In this document: in pieces, positions 1-11,695 of the stretch
Layout of the letters: every line of letters starts with the position of its first letter
Position numbering within the stretch: the stretch's first letter is position 1
NCBI RefSeq assembly: GCF_046630445.1
Contig: NC_092338.1
Span: forward strand, 337,241,001-337,305,000
From: Rutidosis leptorrhynchoides
Lineage: Eukaryota > Streptophyta > Magnoliopsida > Asterales > Asteraceae
Direction: 5' to 3'
DNA: 64,000 nt
The notes under the pieces: model-generated
Seen by the model: only the letters and a program-made list of their open reading frames with translations
The model's database searches: none
What the model was told of the DNA's origin: nothing
Translations under genes and position numbers: made by a program

Positions 1-271
1 CTTCCTTGGCGGAAACACCATTGACCATAATTAACCTTGGTCGGTTGGTTGAGGATTCTCTTTTACTTAACCGTTTTATTATTTCCCCCACCGGTTCTAT
101 TTCTTCTTCCGGTTCCGATTCTTCTTCCGGTTCCGATTCTTCTTCCGGTTCCGACTCCTCTTCCGGTTCCTCTTCGGGAACTTGTGAATCAGTCCACGAA
201 TCATTCCAATTTACATTTAACTCTTCATTATTATTAGGTGAGTCAATGGGACTTGTTCTAGAGGTAGACAT
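1..271 (-). CDS. Leader/Gag-like protein of element D, N-terminal fragment
   Basis: An open minus-strand frame starts at ATG 271-269, about 200 bp after the PBS, and continues past the window edge. The visible 90 residues are rich in Ser/Asn at first. A run of acidic repeats of the type EPEEESEPEEES follows from about residue 30, and then a basic stretch (IIKRLSKRESS). The position directly after the PBS is where A, B, C and F carry their Pro-rich/coiled-coil leader proteins, but the sequence itself is not clearly similar. The acidic repeat comes from a GGTTCCGATTCTTCTTCC-type minisatellite. The product is unknown; it could be the start of gag or of an additional ORF. Confidence 0.5.
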   Translation of the reverse strand, partial: MSTSRTSPIDSPNNNEELNVNWNDSWTDSQVPEEEPEEESEPEEESEPEEESEPEEEIEPVGEIIKRLSKRESSTNRPRLIMVNGVSAKE

Positions 272-466
272 CTATCACATAATATCAAACACGTTAAGAG
301 ATTAATATATCACATAATATTCATATGTTAAAAATATATAGTTTCCAACAAAAATGTTAAGCAATCATTTTTAAAGAAAACACGGTCGAAGTCCAGACTC
401 ACTAATGCATCCTAACAAACTCGATAAGACACACTAATGCAAATTTTCTGGTTCTCTAAGACCAAC

Positions 467-478
467 GCTCGGATACCA
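467..478 (-). other. Primer-binding site of element D
   Basis: The complement reads TGGTATCCGAGC, one mismatch from TGGTATCAGAGC, which pairs with the 3' end of initiator-Met tRNA in plant LTR elements. It lies two bases inside the LTR end at 481, which fixes the orientation as minus. Confidence 0.8.
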
Positions 479-480
479 AC

Positions 481-3400
481 TGAAATGTCCCGTTCTTATT
501 GATTAAAAACGTTCCATATTAATTGATTTCGTTGCGAGGTTTTGACCTCTATATGAGACGTTTTTCAAAGACTGCATTCATTTTAAAACAAACCATAACC
601 TTTATTTCATAAATAAAGGTTTAAAAAGCTTTACGTAGATTATCAAATAATGATAATCTAAAATATCCTGTTTACACACGACCATTACATAATGGTTTAC
701 AATACAAATATGTTACATCGAAATTAGTTTCTTGAATGCAGTTTTTACACAATATCATACAAACATGGACTCCAAATCTTGTCCTTATTTTAGTATGCAA
801 CAGCGGAAGCTCTTAATATTCACCTGAGAATAAACATGCTTTAAACGTTAACAAAAATGTTGGTGAGTTATAGGTTTAACCTATATATATCAAATCATAA
901 CAATAGACCACAAGATTTCATATTTCAATACACATCCCATACATAGAGATAAAAATCATTCATATGGTGAACACCTGGTAACCGACATTAACAAGATGCA
1001 TATATAAGAATATCCCCATCATTCCGGGACACCCTTCGGATATGATATAAATTTCGAAGTACTAAAGCATCCGGTACTTTGGATGGGGCTTGTTGGGCCC
1101 GATAGATCTATCTTTAGGATTCGCGTCAATTAGGGTGTCTGTTCCCTAATTCTTAGATTACCAGACTTAATGAAAAGGGGCATATTCGATTTCGATAATT
1201 CAACCATAGAATGTAGTTCCATGTACTTGTGTCTATTTTGTAAATCATTTATAAAACCTGCATGTATTCTCATCCCAAAAATATTAGATTTTAAAAGTGG
1301 GACTATAACTCACTTTCACAGATTTTTTTTACTTCGTCGGGAAGTAAGACTTGGCCACTGGTTGATTCACGAACCTATAACAATATATACATATATATCA
1401 AAGTATGTTCAAAATATATTTACAACACTTTTAATATATTTTGATGTTTTAAGTTTATTAAGTCAGCTGTCCTCGTTAGTAACCTACAACTAGTTGTCCA
1501 CAGTTAGATGTACAGAAATAAATCGATAAATATTATCTTGAATCAATCCACGACCCAGTGTATACGTATCTCAGTATTGATCACAACTCAAACTATATAT
1601 ATTTTGGAATCAACCTCAACCCTGTATAGCTAACTCCAACATTCACATATAGAGTGTCTATGGTTGTTCCGAAATATATATAGATGTGTCGACATGATAG
1701 GTCGAAACATTGTATACGTGTCTATGGTATCTCAAGATTACATAATATACAATACAAGTTGATTAAGTTATGGTTGGAATAGATTTGTTACCAATTTTCA
1801 CGTAGCTAAAATGAGAAAAATTATCCAATCTTGTTTTACCCATAACTTCTTCATTTTAAATCCGTTTTGAGTGAATCAAATTGCTATGGTTTCATATTGA
1901 ACTCTATTTTATGAATCTAAACAGAAAAAGTATAGGTTTATAGTCGGAAAAATAAGTTACAAGTCGTTTTTGTAAAGGTAGTCATTTCAGTCGAAAGAAC
2001 GACGTCTAGATGACCATTTTAGAAAACATACTTCCACTTTGAGTTTAACCATAATTTTTGGATATAGTTTCATGTTCATAATAAAAATCATTTTCTCAGA
2101 ATAACAACTTTTAAATCAAAGTTTATCATAGTTTTTAATTAACTAACCCAAAACAGCCCGCGGTGTTACTACGACGGCGTAAATCCGGTTTTACGGTGTT
2201 TTTCGTGTTTCCAGGTTTTAAATCATTAAGTTAGCATATCATATAGATATAGAACATGTGTTTAGTTGATTTTAAAAGTCAAGTTAGAAGGATTAACTTT
2301 TGTTTGCGAACAAGTTTAGAATTAACTAAACTATGTTCTAGTGATTACAAGTTTAAACCTTCGAATAAGATAGCTTTATATGTATGAATCGAATGATGTT
2401 ATGAACATCATTACTACCTTAAGTTCCTTGGATGAACCTACTGGAAAAGAGAAAAATGGATCTAGCTTCAATGGATCCTTGGATGGCTCAAAGTTCTTGA
2501 AGCAAAATCATGACACGAAAACAAGTTCAAGTAAGATCATCACTTGAAATAAGATTGTTATAGTTATAGAAATTGAACCAAAGTTTGAATATGATTATTA
2601 CCTTGTATTAGAATGATAACCTACTGTAAGAAACAAAGATTTCTTGAGGTTGGATGATCACCTTACAAGATTGGAAGTGAGCTAGCAAACTTGAAAGTAT
2701 TCTTGATTTTATGAAACTAGAACTTTTGGAATTTATGAAGAACACTTAGAACTTGAAGATAGAACTTGAGAGAGTTCAATTAGATGAAGAAAATTGAAGA
2801 ATGAAAGTGTTTGTAGGTGTTTTTGGTCGTTGGTGTATGGATTAGATATAAAGGATATGTAATTTTGTTTTCATGTAAATAAGTCATGAATGATTACTCA
2901 TATTTTTGTAATCTTATGAGATATTTCATGCTAGTTGCCAAATGATGGTTCCCACATGTGTTAGGTGACTCACATGGGCTGCTAAGAGCTGATCATTGGA
3001 GTGTATATACCAATAGTACATACATCTAAAAGCTGTGTATTGTACGAGTACGAATACGGGTGCATACGAGTAGAATTGTTGATGAAACTGAACGAGAATG
3101 TAATTGTAAGCATTTTTGTTAAGTAGAAGTATTTTGATAAGTGTATTGAAGTCTTTCAAAAGTGTATAAATACATATTAAAACACTACATGTATATACAT
3201 TTTAACTGAGTCGTTAAGTCATCGTTAGTCGTTACATGTAAGTGTTGTTTTGAAACCTTTAGGTTAACGATCTTGTTAAATGTTGTTAACCCAATGTTTA
3301 TAATATCAAAAGAGATTTTAAATTATTATATTATCATGATATTATGATGTACGAATATCTCTTAATATGATATATATACATTAAATGTCGTTACAACGAT

Positions 3401-3735
3401 AAACGTTACATATATGTCTCGTTTCAAAATCATTAAGTTAGTAGTCTTGTTTTTACATATGTAGTTCATTGTTAATATAATTAATGATATGTTTACTTAT
3501 CATAATATCATGTTAACTATATATAACCATATATATGTCATCATATAGTTTTTTTTTACAAGTTTTAACGTTCGTGAATCACCGGTCAACTTGGGTGGTC
3601 AATTGTCTATATGAAACCTATTTCAATTAATCAAGTCTTAACAAGTTTGATTGCTTAACATGTTGGAAACATTTAATCATGTAAACATCAATCTCAATTA
3701 ATATATATAAACATGGAAAAGTTCGGGTCACTACA
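481..3735 (-). repeat. 5' LTR of element D (about 3.26 kb)
   Basis: This is a long terminal repeat read on the minus strand, starting TGTAGTGACCCG and ending ...GGGACATTTCA. Its first 900 bp or so (from the plus-strand left end) match the LTR at 63109-64000, so the two belong to one family. It shares the motif GATTCACGAAC near its sense start with the LTRs of A, B and C. I see no convincing gene in it; the reading frames here are short and unconserved. Confidence 0.8.
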
Positions 3736-3939
3736 TATGCAGCATCTACTTCTGGTGCTGAACCATCTGCACCACCGGCACCACCGGCACCACCTGCACC
3801 AGCAACACCGCCTGCTCTGCCAGCCCCTCCCTCTATCGAGGAACTGGAGAGGGAAGTGGAGATCCTCCGTGCTCGGGTAAATGAGCTCGAGGACCAGATG
3901 TCCCACGTAATGGACATCCTTTACCCACCTTCACCATAG
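3736..3939 (+). pseudogene. Leader ORF of element F: Pro-rich/coiled-coil protein, C-terminal part
   Basis: An open frame enters from the junction with D and ends at TAG 3937-3939, giving 67 residues. The first half is Pro/Ala-rich (PAPPAPPAPATPP). The second half is a short heptad-like coiled coil (SIEELEREVEILRARVNELE). It lies about 290 bp before the gag start. The layout and the ELRARV core recall the leader proteins of elements A, B and C. The N-terminal part has been separated by the insertion of D. No function is known to me; it may be an additional ORF upstream of gag. Confidence 0.6.
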
Positions 3940-4232
3940 GGCTTTGTAGTAGATTTCATTATGTAATCTCGTTTTTAGTTCATGTTTTACTTATGTATTG
4001 TACGAACCTATGCGGATGTATACAACTCTTTATTAATGAATGGAACTTTGTATTGTTTAATTCTTGCACAGTGTTCTATTTACGTTACTGTATGTTGGTT
4101 TTGCGGTATTTGTACCTGGTTGCGTTACTTAATTGGCATGCATTGTGTTGTTCCCCTGTTTACCACATACTGTATGATTATATATTAAATGCTGGATTTT
4201 GACTTAAGTCAAAATTTCTGTTTAGAAGAGCA

Positions 4233-4786
4233 ATGGCAAATGGAAGAGCAGCGCCCACAGCAGCACAAATTGAGGAAATGATTGCGGAACGAGTAGCCGC
4301 AGCCATGGCAAATGCTATTCCCCCAGCCCCACCGGTTAACCAGAATGTCCAGAACGGTTACACTTACAAAGAGTTTCAAAGCTGCAAGCCCCACAACTTT
4401 AGTGGCACTGAGGGGCCAGTTGGTTTGACTAGGTGGTTTGAGAAATTAGAAGCTGTGTTCCGCGTCAGCAACTGCTCAGAGGCGAACAAAACCAAGTATG
4501 CCTCATGTACGCTATCAGACGGCGCCCTAACCTGGTGGAACACACTGGCTCAAGCTAAGGGTATTGATGAGGCTTATGCCATTCTGTGGGAAGAATTCAA
4601 GGGGGCCATGATCGAAGAGTACTGCCCCAGGATAGAGATACAGAAGATGGAGGCTGAGTTCTGGGAGTTAAAGGTTGTGGGCAACGATCTTGATGGTTAC
4701 AACCGTAGGTATCTGGAATTAGCGCTGATGTGTCCCACGATGGTCACCCCGGAATTTAAGAGAATGGAACGATACTTGTGGGGACT
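4233..4786 (+). pseudogene. gag of element F, N-terminal part (split by element A)
   Basis: This is the retrotransposon Gag capsid region. It opens with MANGRAAP and an Ala-rich helix, then the plant Ty3 Gag core with CKPHNFSGTEGP near residue 50, LTRWFEKLEAVF, and a LTWWN motif near residue 100. The frame is broken after the Leu in RYLWGL by insertion of A. The five bases GGACT are present on both sides of A, and the frame continues correctly at 14747. The extra residues read past 4786 belong to A's LTR and are not Gag. Confidence 0.9.
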
Positions 4787-7700
4787 TGTAAAGACCTCGT
4801 CCTTATCCTCCTGGACGAAATCATCAACATCTGGTTCCATTGCGATGGTCGACTCCAAGTAATGTCTTTAGTATGAGCTAATGCACAGCGGAAGACCTAA
4901 TTCGTACCTGAGAATATACATGCTTTAAAACGTCAACATAAAGTTGGTGAGATACATAGGTTTGATGCTAGCAGCGTTATAACTATGGACCACAAGATTT
5001 CATATATAATCAGTTTAATAAAAATATTCTAAGTGGTTGAGCACTTGGTAACCATACTTAACAATTAATCACGTCGCATATTCCCTTTAATATGAAATCT
5101 TACTACACTGTACCAAGTGTAGTCACGAAACGAAGTACTGTGCAACCGTTGAATACTGGTCGTCCAGCCCGGTTGGGGTTGTCAGGCCCGATAGATCTAT
5201 CAACAGGATTCGCGTTTACAATACCGCTGTAAATATTAGTTACCAAGCTACAGGGAAGTATGCCAGTGGTACAACTCAACGTAGAATATATTTTTCAGTT
5301 ACTTGTGTCCATAACGTAAAACATAAAATACATGTATTCTCATCCTGAAATATTTAGAGTTTAAAAGTGGGACTATATACTCACCTAATGTATTTTGTAG
5401 TAAAAATACATATAACACCCTGGGTAAATTATAAGGTTGGCCTTCGATTCAAGAACCCTTAAAACTTTGATTAAAAAGAGATGCCATGAACCAGACTCGA
5501 ACCCGAGACCTCCCGCTACCACACAACACTCCTAAACCATCCAGTCCAATCTGTTTTCCTTATCCTATATTTGTTTTATTTATTTATAAACCGTATTATG
5601 TATCCTGATCCATCCTCATGCTTTTACTCGGTTCAATATTACAACTATGTTCCAGCCCAATACAAGTATAATCTTAACGACCCAAAAGGAAAACATGAAT
5701 ACGGCCCAATGAAAGAAGAAAAAAATATGGAAGCCCAATGTTACTCTCGGTCCAACAACAAATTCGGTCCAATTGTTTCTCTCGGTTTGCAATTCATAAG
5801 GAAAACCGAAAATAGATAGGAACAAGGGGATTCTCATTGCCAGCTAGCATTCTCCACTATCTCTTTAAATAACTCAAGTGGCTTATCTGTTTTTGGATTT
5901 GTCGGCCACAAGGCTTTAAAGAAAAAAAAAATGCGTAAGATAAAAAAAAATCATCTCTCATCATCTTCATTATAGCAGGAAGTGTGTTTGTTCTCGGTTA
6001 ATTAATAACAGAAACAATTTCAGCTGCAGAAGCTATGGTTCAAACAACAGTCGGAATAGAAAGACAGCAGGAGTTGTAGCAGGTTTGGTGATGGTTTACG
6101 ATTTACAACGGAAAGATATAGGTTCAATAGTTTGTGACTTACAATAAGGTATATATAGAAAGATGATGCGTGTGATTTGCAGCTGCAAAACAGCAACTAT
6201 AACATCGGTGGAGGTTTACGATGGTTCATGTGGTGAAGTGGTGGTTTCGTGATGTTTATCAACAAAAGGAAGGTGGTGGTTGAATAGTGATCGAAGTAAA
6301 ACAATTGTTTTGGGTTGGGTTTTGTTGATGGAGAATAATTCGTTGGTTATAGAGGTTGAAGGGTTTTGATTTCGATAGTTCTTGCTCAAGTAATCCAAAT
6401 GGTGGTGAGGGTATCGATTAAATAAGTGGGTTTTGGGTTTTGTCAACAAGAACCGAAGTGGACAGAGTAGTAGCTCGTCAATGGCAATAGTTTGAGAGAT
6501 GGTTAATGTTGTTCGAGTAAAAAAAAACAAACCAAGTGACCGATAGTAGTGAGCAGGTATGATAAAAGGTGTCGATTTTTGGGTCTAAGTGTGGGTTCGA
6601 GGTGGTGTTGTAAGTGGTGATGATTTAGATGAAAACACAAGTTTGCCGGTGTATGTGTGAGTTGTTTTGGTGATTGAAGATAGTATATGGTGGCGGGGTT
6701 TGTTGAAAAAGGAGAGGAGAGATGGATTTCGGTGGTGATTGTTTGAGTTTGATCTTCAGGATAGAAAACAGGAACGAATAACAATGGTTATGATGGATTA
6801 ATGGTGTTAACGGGTTATTGTACAAGATGATCGAAGAAAACCATATGGATTCAAGGTGGTTATCGATGGTCTCGATGAAGTTTGTTCCCGGACGAAAGAA
6901 AAACCAGGTGGAAGTGGGTTTAGTTTGATATTTGGTTGCGATCACGTATGTGGGTGATTAATGGTGGTTATAATAAAGTGGTGAGGCTTATCTATTATCA
7001 AATGAATCAAGGATCATTAATAGTAGTGGTTTCACAAATGAAGATGAGAAAGTGATGGTTTATAATGGATGAAGGTGGTTCATGGAAGGGGTGATACAAG
7101 TGTGGTTATACAGAAAGAAGATTGAGTGAGGTTGATGATCGAGCATAATTGAAACAAGGAGATGAGTTTGTAATATCTCAAACACTTGTATGCACTTGTA
7201 TATAATATATAGAATCAGAGAGGTGAAAAGTGATAGTGATATATCCCCGTTAATTACGCAATTTTAAACAGAAGGATAGTGAAGTGAAACCAAATTTAGA
7301 CTTTGATTAGTACGTTTCATTTTTATACAATTATTGTTATTAGTTAAAAAAAAAATATAAATATTTTAATATTAATGTAAATACAAATAATAATAATAAT
7401 TATGATAATAAGGATATTAAGTCACAAAATTTAGAGTTTTTATGAAATTAGTAATAATAATAATATGGTTAATGATAATCTAATAATAATACTAATTATT
7501 ATTTATTATAGTATTAATAATAATATTAATAATATTTATATGTAAATTTGTATTTCATATATGTATATGTATTTATATATATTTATATCTTTCATAATAC
7601 AGAATCACATAATAATTTAATTTATAATGTATAAATATTTATATATACATACCTATTTACACACATTGGTTCGTGAATCATCAGGCTTGGTCAAAGGGTA

Positions 7701-7821
7701 ACTAATTAGCCGAATATAGATTTCAAATTTTCTAGACTCAACATTACAGATTTTGCTTATCGTGTCGGAAACATATAGGGTTTAAGGTTTAAATTTGGTC
7801 GGAAATTTCCGGGTCATTACA
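4787..7821 (-). repeat. 3' LTR of element A
   Basis: On the minus strand it starts TGTAATGACCCGGAAATTTC and ends ...GGTCTTTACA. It is nearly identical to 11710-14741, with small differences such as A versus C in TTCAAGAACC/TTCACGAACC near 5450 and 12370. The sense-strand reading frames of about 100 codons at 6216-6945 are His/Pro/Ser-rich leader sequence and are not credible genes. Confidence 0.92.
5493..5539 (-). promoter_or_regulatory. Pol III-like A/B-box module in the 3' LTR of A
   Basis: On the minus strand TGGTTTAGGAG (A-box-like) is followed about 25 bp later by GGTTCGAGTCT, a near-perfect B box, in the order and spacing of tRNA-derived promoters. An identical copy lies at 12416-12462 in the other LTR, and a diverged copy is found in both LTRs of element C. 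Confidence 0.5.
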
Positions 7822-7860
7822 GTACCTACCCGTTAAATAAATTTCGTCCCCGAAATTTGG
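7822..7860 (-). other. PPT region of element A with inverted repeat
   Basis: On the minus strand CAAATTTCGGGGACGAAATT lies about 15 bp before AACGGGTAGGTAC, which abuts the 3' LTR. The inverted repeat AAATTTCGKSSACGAAATTT is shared with B, C and, less perfectly, F. Confidence 0.7.
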
Positions 7861-8148
7861 TAGAGGTCGTCAAGGATAACAATAAGGATGTTTTCATGAC
7901 GAATATGGAATTTTATCATTATTGAGAGATATAGATAAAACGATTTGATCATGTGAAGCGTACGAGTGAAGCTATCACAAAAGAGTAAATATGGAATTGT
8001 TTTAACCGATGACGTGGTTAGGATTGAATTTCCGGAATTCGCAGAATTTAAAGAATATCTTACGTAATAAGATTTGATTTTTCGGCGATCCGGATCTTCT
8101 TTGATTTAATGCGGCAATTTGTTTCGATTTCTTTGTCGAATATTTTTC

Positions 8149-8156
8149 TATAAATT
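8149..8156 (+). promoter_or_regulatory. TATA box of the antisense ORF in element A
   Basis: TATAAATT stands 71 bp upstream of the antisense ATG, a usual plant TATA-to-start distance. The same box recurs at the equivalent site in B (31438-31445, minus strand) and in C (48204-48210). Confidence 0.5.
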
Positions 8157-8219
8157 CACTTCCTTCGTTTTCTTATTCTCCACACCTTCTATTCCTTATT
8201 TCTCTACTCATTCCTTAAT

Positions 8220-8393
8220 ATGCTTTATCCAATCCTAATTCTTATCATACTTCTAACTTTCATATCTTTCATTCTTCTTTTTCATTTACCGCCAGAAGAA
8301 TCTATTCACTTTTATGATTTCCTTGGAATTATAATGTTTCTAATTGTCCCGTGTCTTTACGTTGCAATACGTATTGATATACATGGTTTGTAG
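8220..8393 (+). CDS. Antisense 57-aa two-helix membrane protein ORF in element A
   Basis: This ORF runs against the orientation of element A, between the coding blocks and the 3' LTR. It encodes 57 residues. A hydrophobic N-terminal segment (MLYPILILII...SFILLF) is followed by HLPPEE, a short polar loop, a second hydrophobic segment (FLGIIMFLIV), then PCLYVAIRIDIHGL and TAG. Element B encodes a protein of exactly the same length at the equivalent place, with mostly conservative changes. A TATAAATT box lies at 8149-8156, 71 bp before the ATG. Too short for confident family assignment, it fits the general class of additional antisense ORFs described in some plant Ty3 elements. Expression is inferred, not shown. 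Confidence 0.6.
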   Translation: MLYPILILIILLTFISFILLFHLPPEESIHFYDFLGIIMFLIVPCLYVAIRIDIHGL

Positions 8394-9070
8394 TTTCTGG
8401 GTGGTTGTTGGGTTTTATATCTTTCCTTATACTTCGATGTCCTTGCTTTTGTTTTCTATAATCATTGTCATCCACAGTTAATGTTCTTTCCTAGTTGCTG
8501 CGATTTTTACTACAATTTTTATTTCAGAGCTTCATTCTTCTTCTTTTCCTCCTCTTCAACTAAACATCTTTTGTAATGGTCCGAAATTCGTAGATATGAG
8601 ATTTGGAATGAGCATTACTAATGCTCTAAGATGGAAAAGGTATTGGTAAAATTTTGACTTGTCAAATTACCAGAATACCTTGAAAAAAAAAATAGAACTA
8701 TCAAGACGATATGTTTCTTAATACTTTTGGGGATTAGATAGAATGTAAGAGTCGTATAACATGGCACGTGATGATGGTACTGTGAATCATCACATTCCAT
8801 TAGAAACTTAACATGAGTTACTGTAATATAATGAAGTTGATCAAGTTTCATTATATTATACTAATTCATGCATCAGTTCTCAACATTACTTCAAAACATT
8901 CATATTTCAATTTCGAAGGTTTCAGAATTTAGAAACTAACATAGTTTCTTTTATTTTATAACACAGATATTACGGAAAGATACATGATCGCAGATAGGAG
9001 TAGTGGTGAAGGTATCTCCTGAAATATGGAGAATATGTATAACAGAAAATATGAAGATATCTTATAATAT

Positions 9071-9313
9071 CTAGGATAAGGTAATGATGAAGAATATCAT
9101 CCGGAAAGGTTTAGAATATCGAGTAGGGTTCTTACTAACTGTTTCAGCAGGTTCTGAATCGTTTGAATTCTGTGAAAGCAGATTCAATTCTTGTGATTTA
9201 TCCACACCTTCCTTCATACTTTGCTCAATCCGTTTTCCGGTTCCAATTCTTTTTCTGAGCTTTACCAACACTTGATACTTTATCGTCATCTTTTGACTGC
9301 TAAATTCATTCAC
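9071..9313 (-). pseudogene. C-terminal coding-like block of element A
   Basis: An 80-codon minus-strand frame aligns with blocks in B and C through GKRIEQSMKEGVDKSQELNL, NDSEPAE and SKPFR. It is colinear with them and lies about 120 bp beyond the middle block. It is charged and probably helical. No known domain is recognised. Confidence 0.5.
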
Positions 9314-9434
9314 AGTTTTTGCTGCTTCATCAGCATTTTAAGAACTACTTCATGGTTCAGGGTGTTTTCAGAAACTTCACATTCGGAGTATGAATTTCTT
9401 AGAAATAAATATTATAGTTATAACTGGAGAAATG

Positions 9435-9810
9435 CTACGAGATTTTCAAAATACTAATTGCGGATTCCGCCGAAGAGATAACGAGCTGCTGGTATATCTG
9501 CTGATGATGTCGGGGATATAAAAGGTTCTCCAGTAACGACGGCGAAAGGACAACGTATTTATATCGAGATGATAGTAAGACTAGTTTTACCGAGAAGTCG
9601 AAGTGGAGCTGTGACAAAATTGGCTACTTAAAAAGGAATCGTAGAGTTGCTTTTACTAATGGATGATGAGGAATTTTGACGCGGATACGTTTTAACTATA
9701 ACTTCGGTTTTTGAAAGTTTTTCAGGTGCATAACTGTATGCATGAATCTCTCTTCCATAAATGAGGTGTGGCTGGTTCAATTTCTCAATCGAGGTGTTCT
9801 CAAGAATCAT
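9435..9810 (-). pseudogene. Middle coding-like block of element A
   Basis: Two overlapping minus-strand frames match the middle block of C: ILENTSIEKLNQPHLIYGRE, AYSYAPE and VKTYPR in one frame, then SQLHFDFSV and a VTGEPFI segment after shifts. The function is unknown. Conservation at the protein level across A, B and C suggests descent from one protein that used to be made by these elements. Confidence 0.55.
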
Positions 9811-10997
9811 GAAAGATTTGAACGCGAATTGTAATTGTCAAGATACGAATGAGGTTTAAGATAGAATCAAGTGGAAAACTTGAAGATTAGTTTAGTTTCA
9901 TATGTTATAAACAATATTTTAATTCATTTTTAATTGTCCAAAGTTAGCAGTCCAATAGTTCGATTGTTCAATGGTCCAATGCTTTCATGTACAAATTATA
10001 ATATTCGAATTAAATAATACGTATCGTGACCCGTGCACCGGTCTCAATATTGATCACAACTCAAACCATATATATATTTTGGAATCCACCTCAACCCTGT
10101 ATAGTCAACTATAGAGTGTCTATGGTCGTTCCGAAATATATATATAGATGAGTCAATATGATAAGTCGAAACCTTGCATACGTGTCCCGTTATTTAAAGT
10201 GCATAAAATAAATAAATATATATATCATGACCCATGCACCGTGTTGTCTCAGAATTAATCCGACGTATTGCGTACATGTGTCCCGACTTAAAAATGCATA
10301 AAAGTAAATAACAGAATTTAAATGACGATAAATAAAATTGCGAGAATGTAAATTGCGATAAATTAAATGTTAATCAGTTAGCTGGGAACAGTTAGCCAGA
10401 ACAGTTAGCGTGGATTCCTATCACAATTTCAATTAATTAATTCGTTTGTTTCTAACACTTTTTATTTTCGTCCAATGTTTTCTTCATTATGCCACTTGTT
10501 GGATTCTGATAGGTCGAAATCCAAATATGAAATTTGAATAGAAATGGTTATTCTATGGTGAACGGATACGTATATCGGTAGCTGTAAGTAGGATAGTAAA
10601 TGATCGTTGAATCAGATTCGAAGAATGTTTAGTGTAACTTATTAATGTGAATTCTAAATATTCCTCGGGTACTACCCACCCGTTAAAATATTTTCATCAT
10701 TAACAATTTGTACGAAAGAATTTTTTTTTTAATTACAATCTTTATGAAAATATACTTGCATATATATTTTCTTCAGATGTAATCATAGATTTAATGAGTC
10801 AATAAAATATTAAACTCGTCAGGTTTATTGTTAATACTAGATTACATAATCTCTATAGCATTAGAGATTACTTAGTCGCCATATTGAACGAAGGTAATGA
10901 GGTAGAATGGTACGTAAATCGAAGATAATCGATGTAGAACGAAAATAAAGTGAATAGAGCGATGCGTAGAACGGTGATTATACTCGAGGTGTAGTTT

Positions 10998-11345
10998 GTG
11001 ACGTTGAGATTTACGACGTGGTTGTGGTTTGAGGGTGATAAGGATACCATTGACGTTGATGATGGTGATATGGATTATGCTGCTGGTGCTGCTGCTGGTG
11101 TTTGTAACCTCCGCACCAGATTCTCCAAAACCATTACTCGAGCACGTAGTTCGTTAACTTCTTATATTATGTCAGGATGATTGACGATTGAAACGAGCGG
11201 ATGAGTAAGATTCGGAATATATAATCGTGACGGGATACTCTATAATTGAGAGAGAAAATGGTTTCTCGAACAGGTTCGCCGGTAAGCGTTTCAGGTTCAT
11301 CGCCAAGAGGACAATTTGGTGGATGGAAAAGATCCTCGATGTGAT
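10998..11345 (-). pseudogene. Leader (ORF0-like) protein remnant of element A
   Basis: The minus strand shows a broken match to the leader proteins of B and C: FHPPNCPLGDEP, then LTGEPVRETIFSL, RVSRHDYI, and after a frameshift EVNELRARVMVLENLVRRLQ followed by an Ala/Pro-rich stretch. Stops and at least one frameshift interrupt it. The N-terminal Ser-rich part and the WGWVR segment present in B and C are not found here. Confidence 0.65.
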
Positions 11346-11695
11346 ATGATTTTCGGATGTCGGATGATATTCTAACTATATAGAATATCTATATATAATA
11401 CCAAAGATTTCGTAGACTACAAAGGATTTTACGGCATATGTCAGGCAAGTCTACAGATGCGCTAAAATATGAATTTGGTCTATACACTATCGATGCACTA
11501 AATGCAGTAGGACGTGTCTAGACTTGAGAATGATAGGCAGGCAATTTCCTAAAGATGATAAGCAGATGGTTTCCGACTAGAAACGATAAGCAAAACTTTT
11601 GTCATGTAGACACGGTCAAAGTCCAGACTCATTAATGTATCCTAACAACTACTAGCCAGATACACTAATGCAAGACCTGGTTCACTAAGACCACC

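Larger units (their letters stand above)
1..3735 (-). mobile_element. LTR retrotransposon D, 5' part (truncated by window edge)
   Basis: This is a minus-strand LTR retrotransposon, of which the 5' LTR, primer-binding site and start of the internal region are visible. The LTR boundary at 481 begins TGAAATGTCC on the plus strand. It is directly preceded by GCTCGGATACCA at 467-478, the complement of a one-mismatch initiator-Met PBS. The other LTR end is ...CACTACA at 3735, and the next five bases, TATGC, are the expected target duplication, whose partner lies outside the window. The element landed in the leader of the Ty3/Gypsy element F. The lineage cannot be settled because no pol sequence is visible. 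Confidence 0.8.

Noticed and set aside
3627-3917. Gly/Ala-rich minus-strand frame over the F leader ORF
   Set aside because: It is the shadow of the Pro/Ala-rich plus-strand coding sequence.
5491-5540. Possible genuine tRNA gene at the GGTTCGAGTC box of the A and C LTRs
   Set aside because: No acceptor stem or anticodon arm can be folded around it; only promoter-like boxes are present.
6216-6945. Three overlapping open frames of 93-106 codons in the A LTR (repeated at 13138-13867)
   Set aside because: They are low-complexity His/Ser/Pro/Thr-rich frames in overlapping phases inside an LTR, conserved only because the two LTRs are recent copies.
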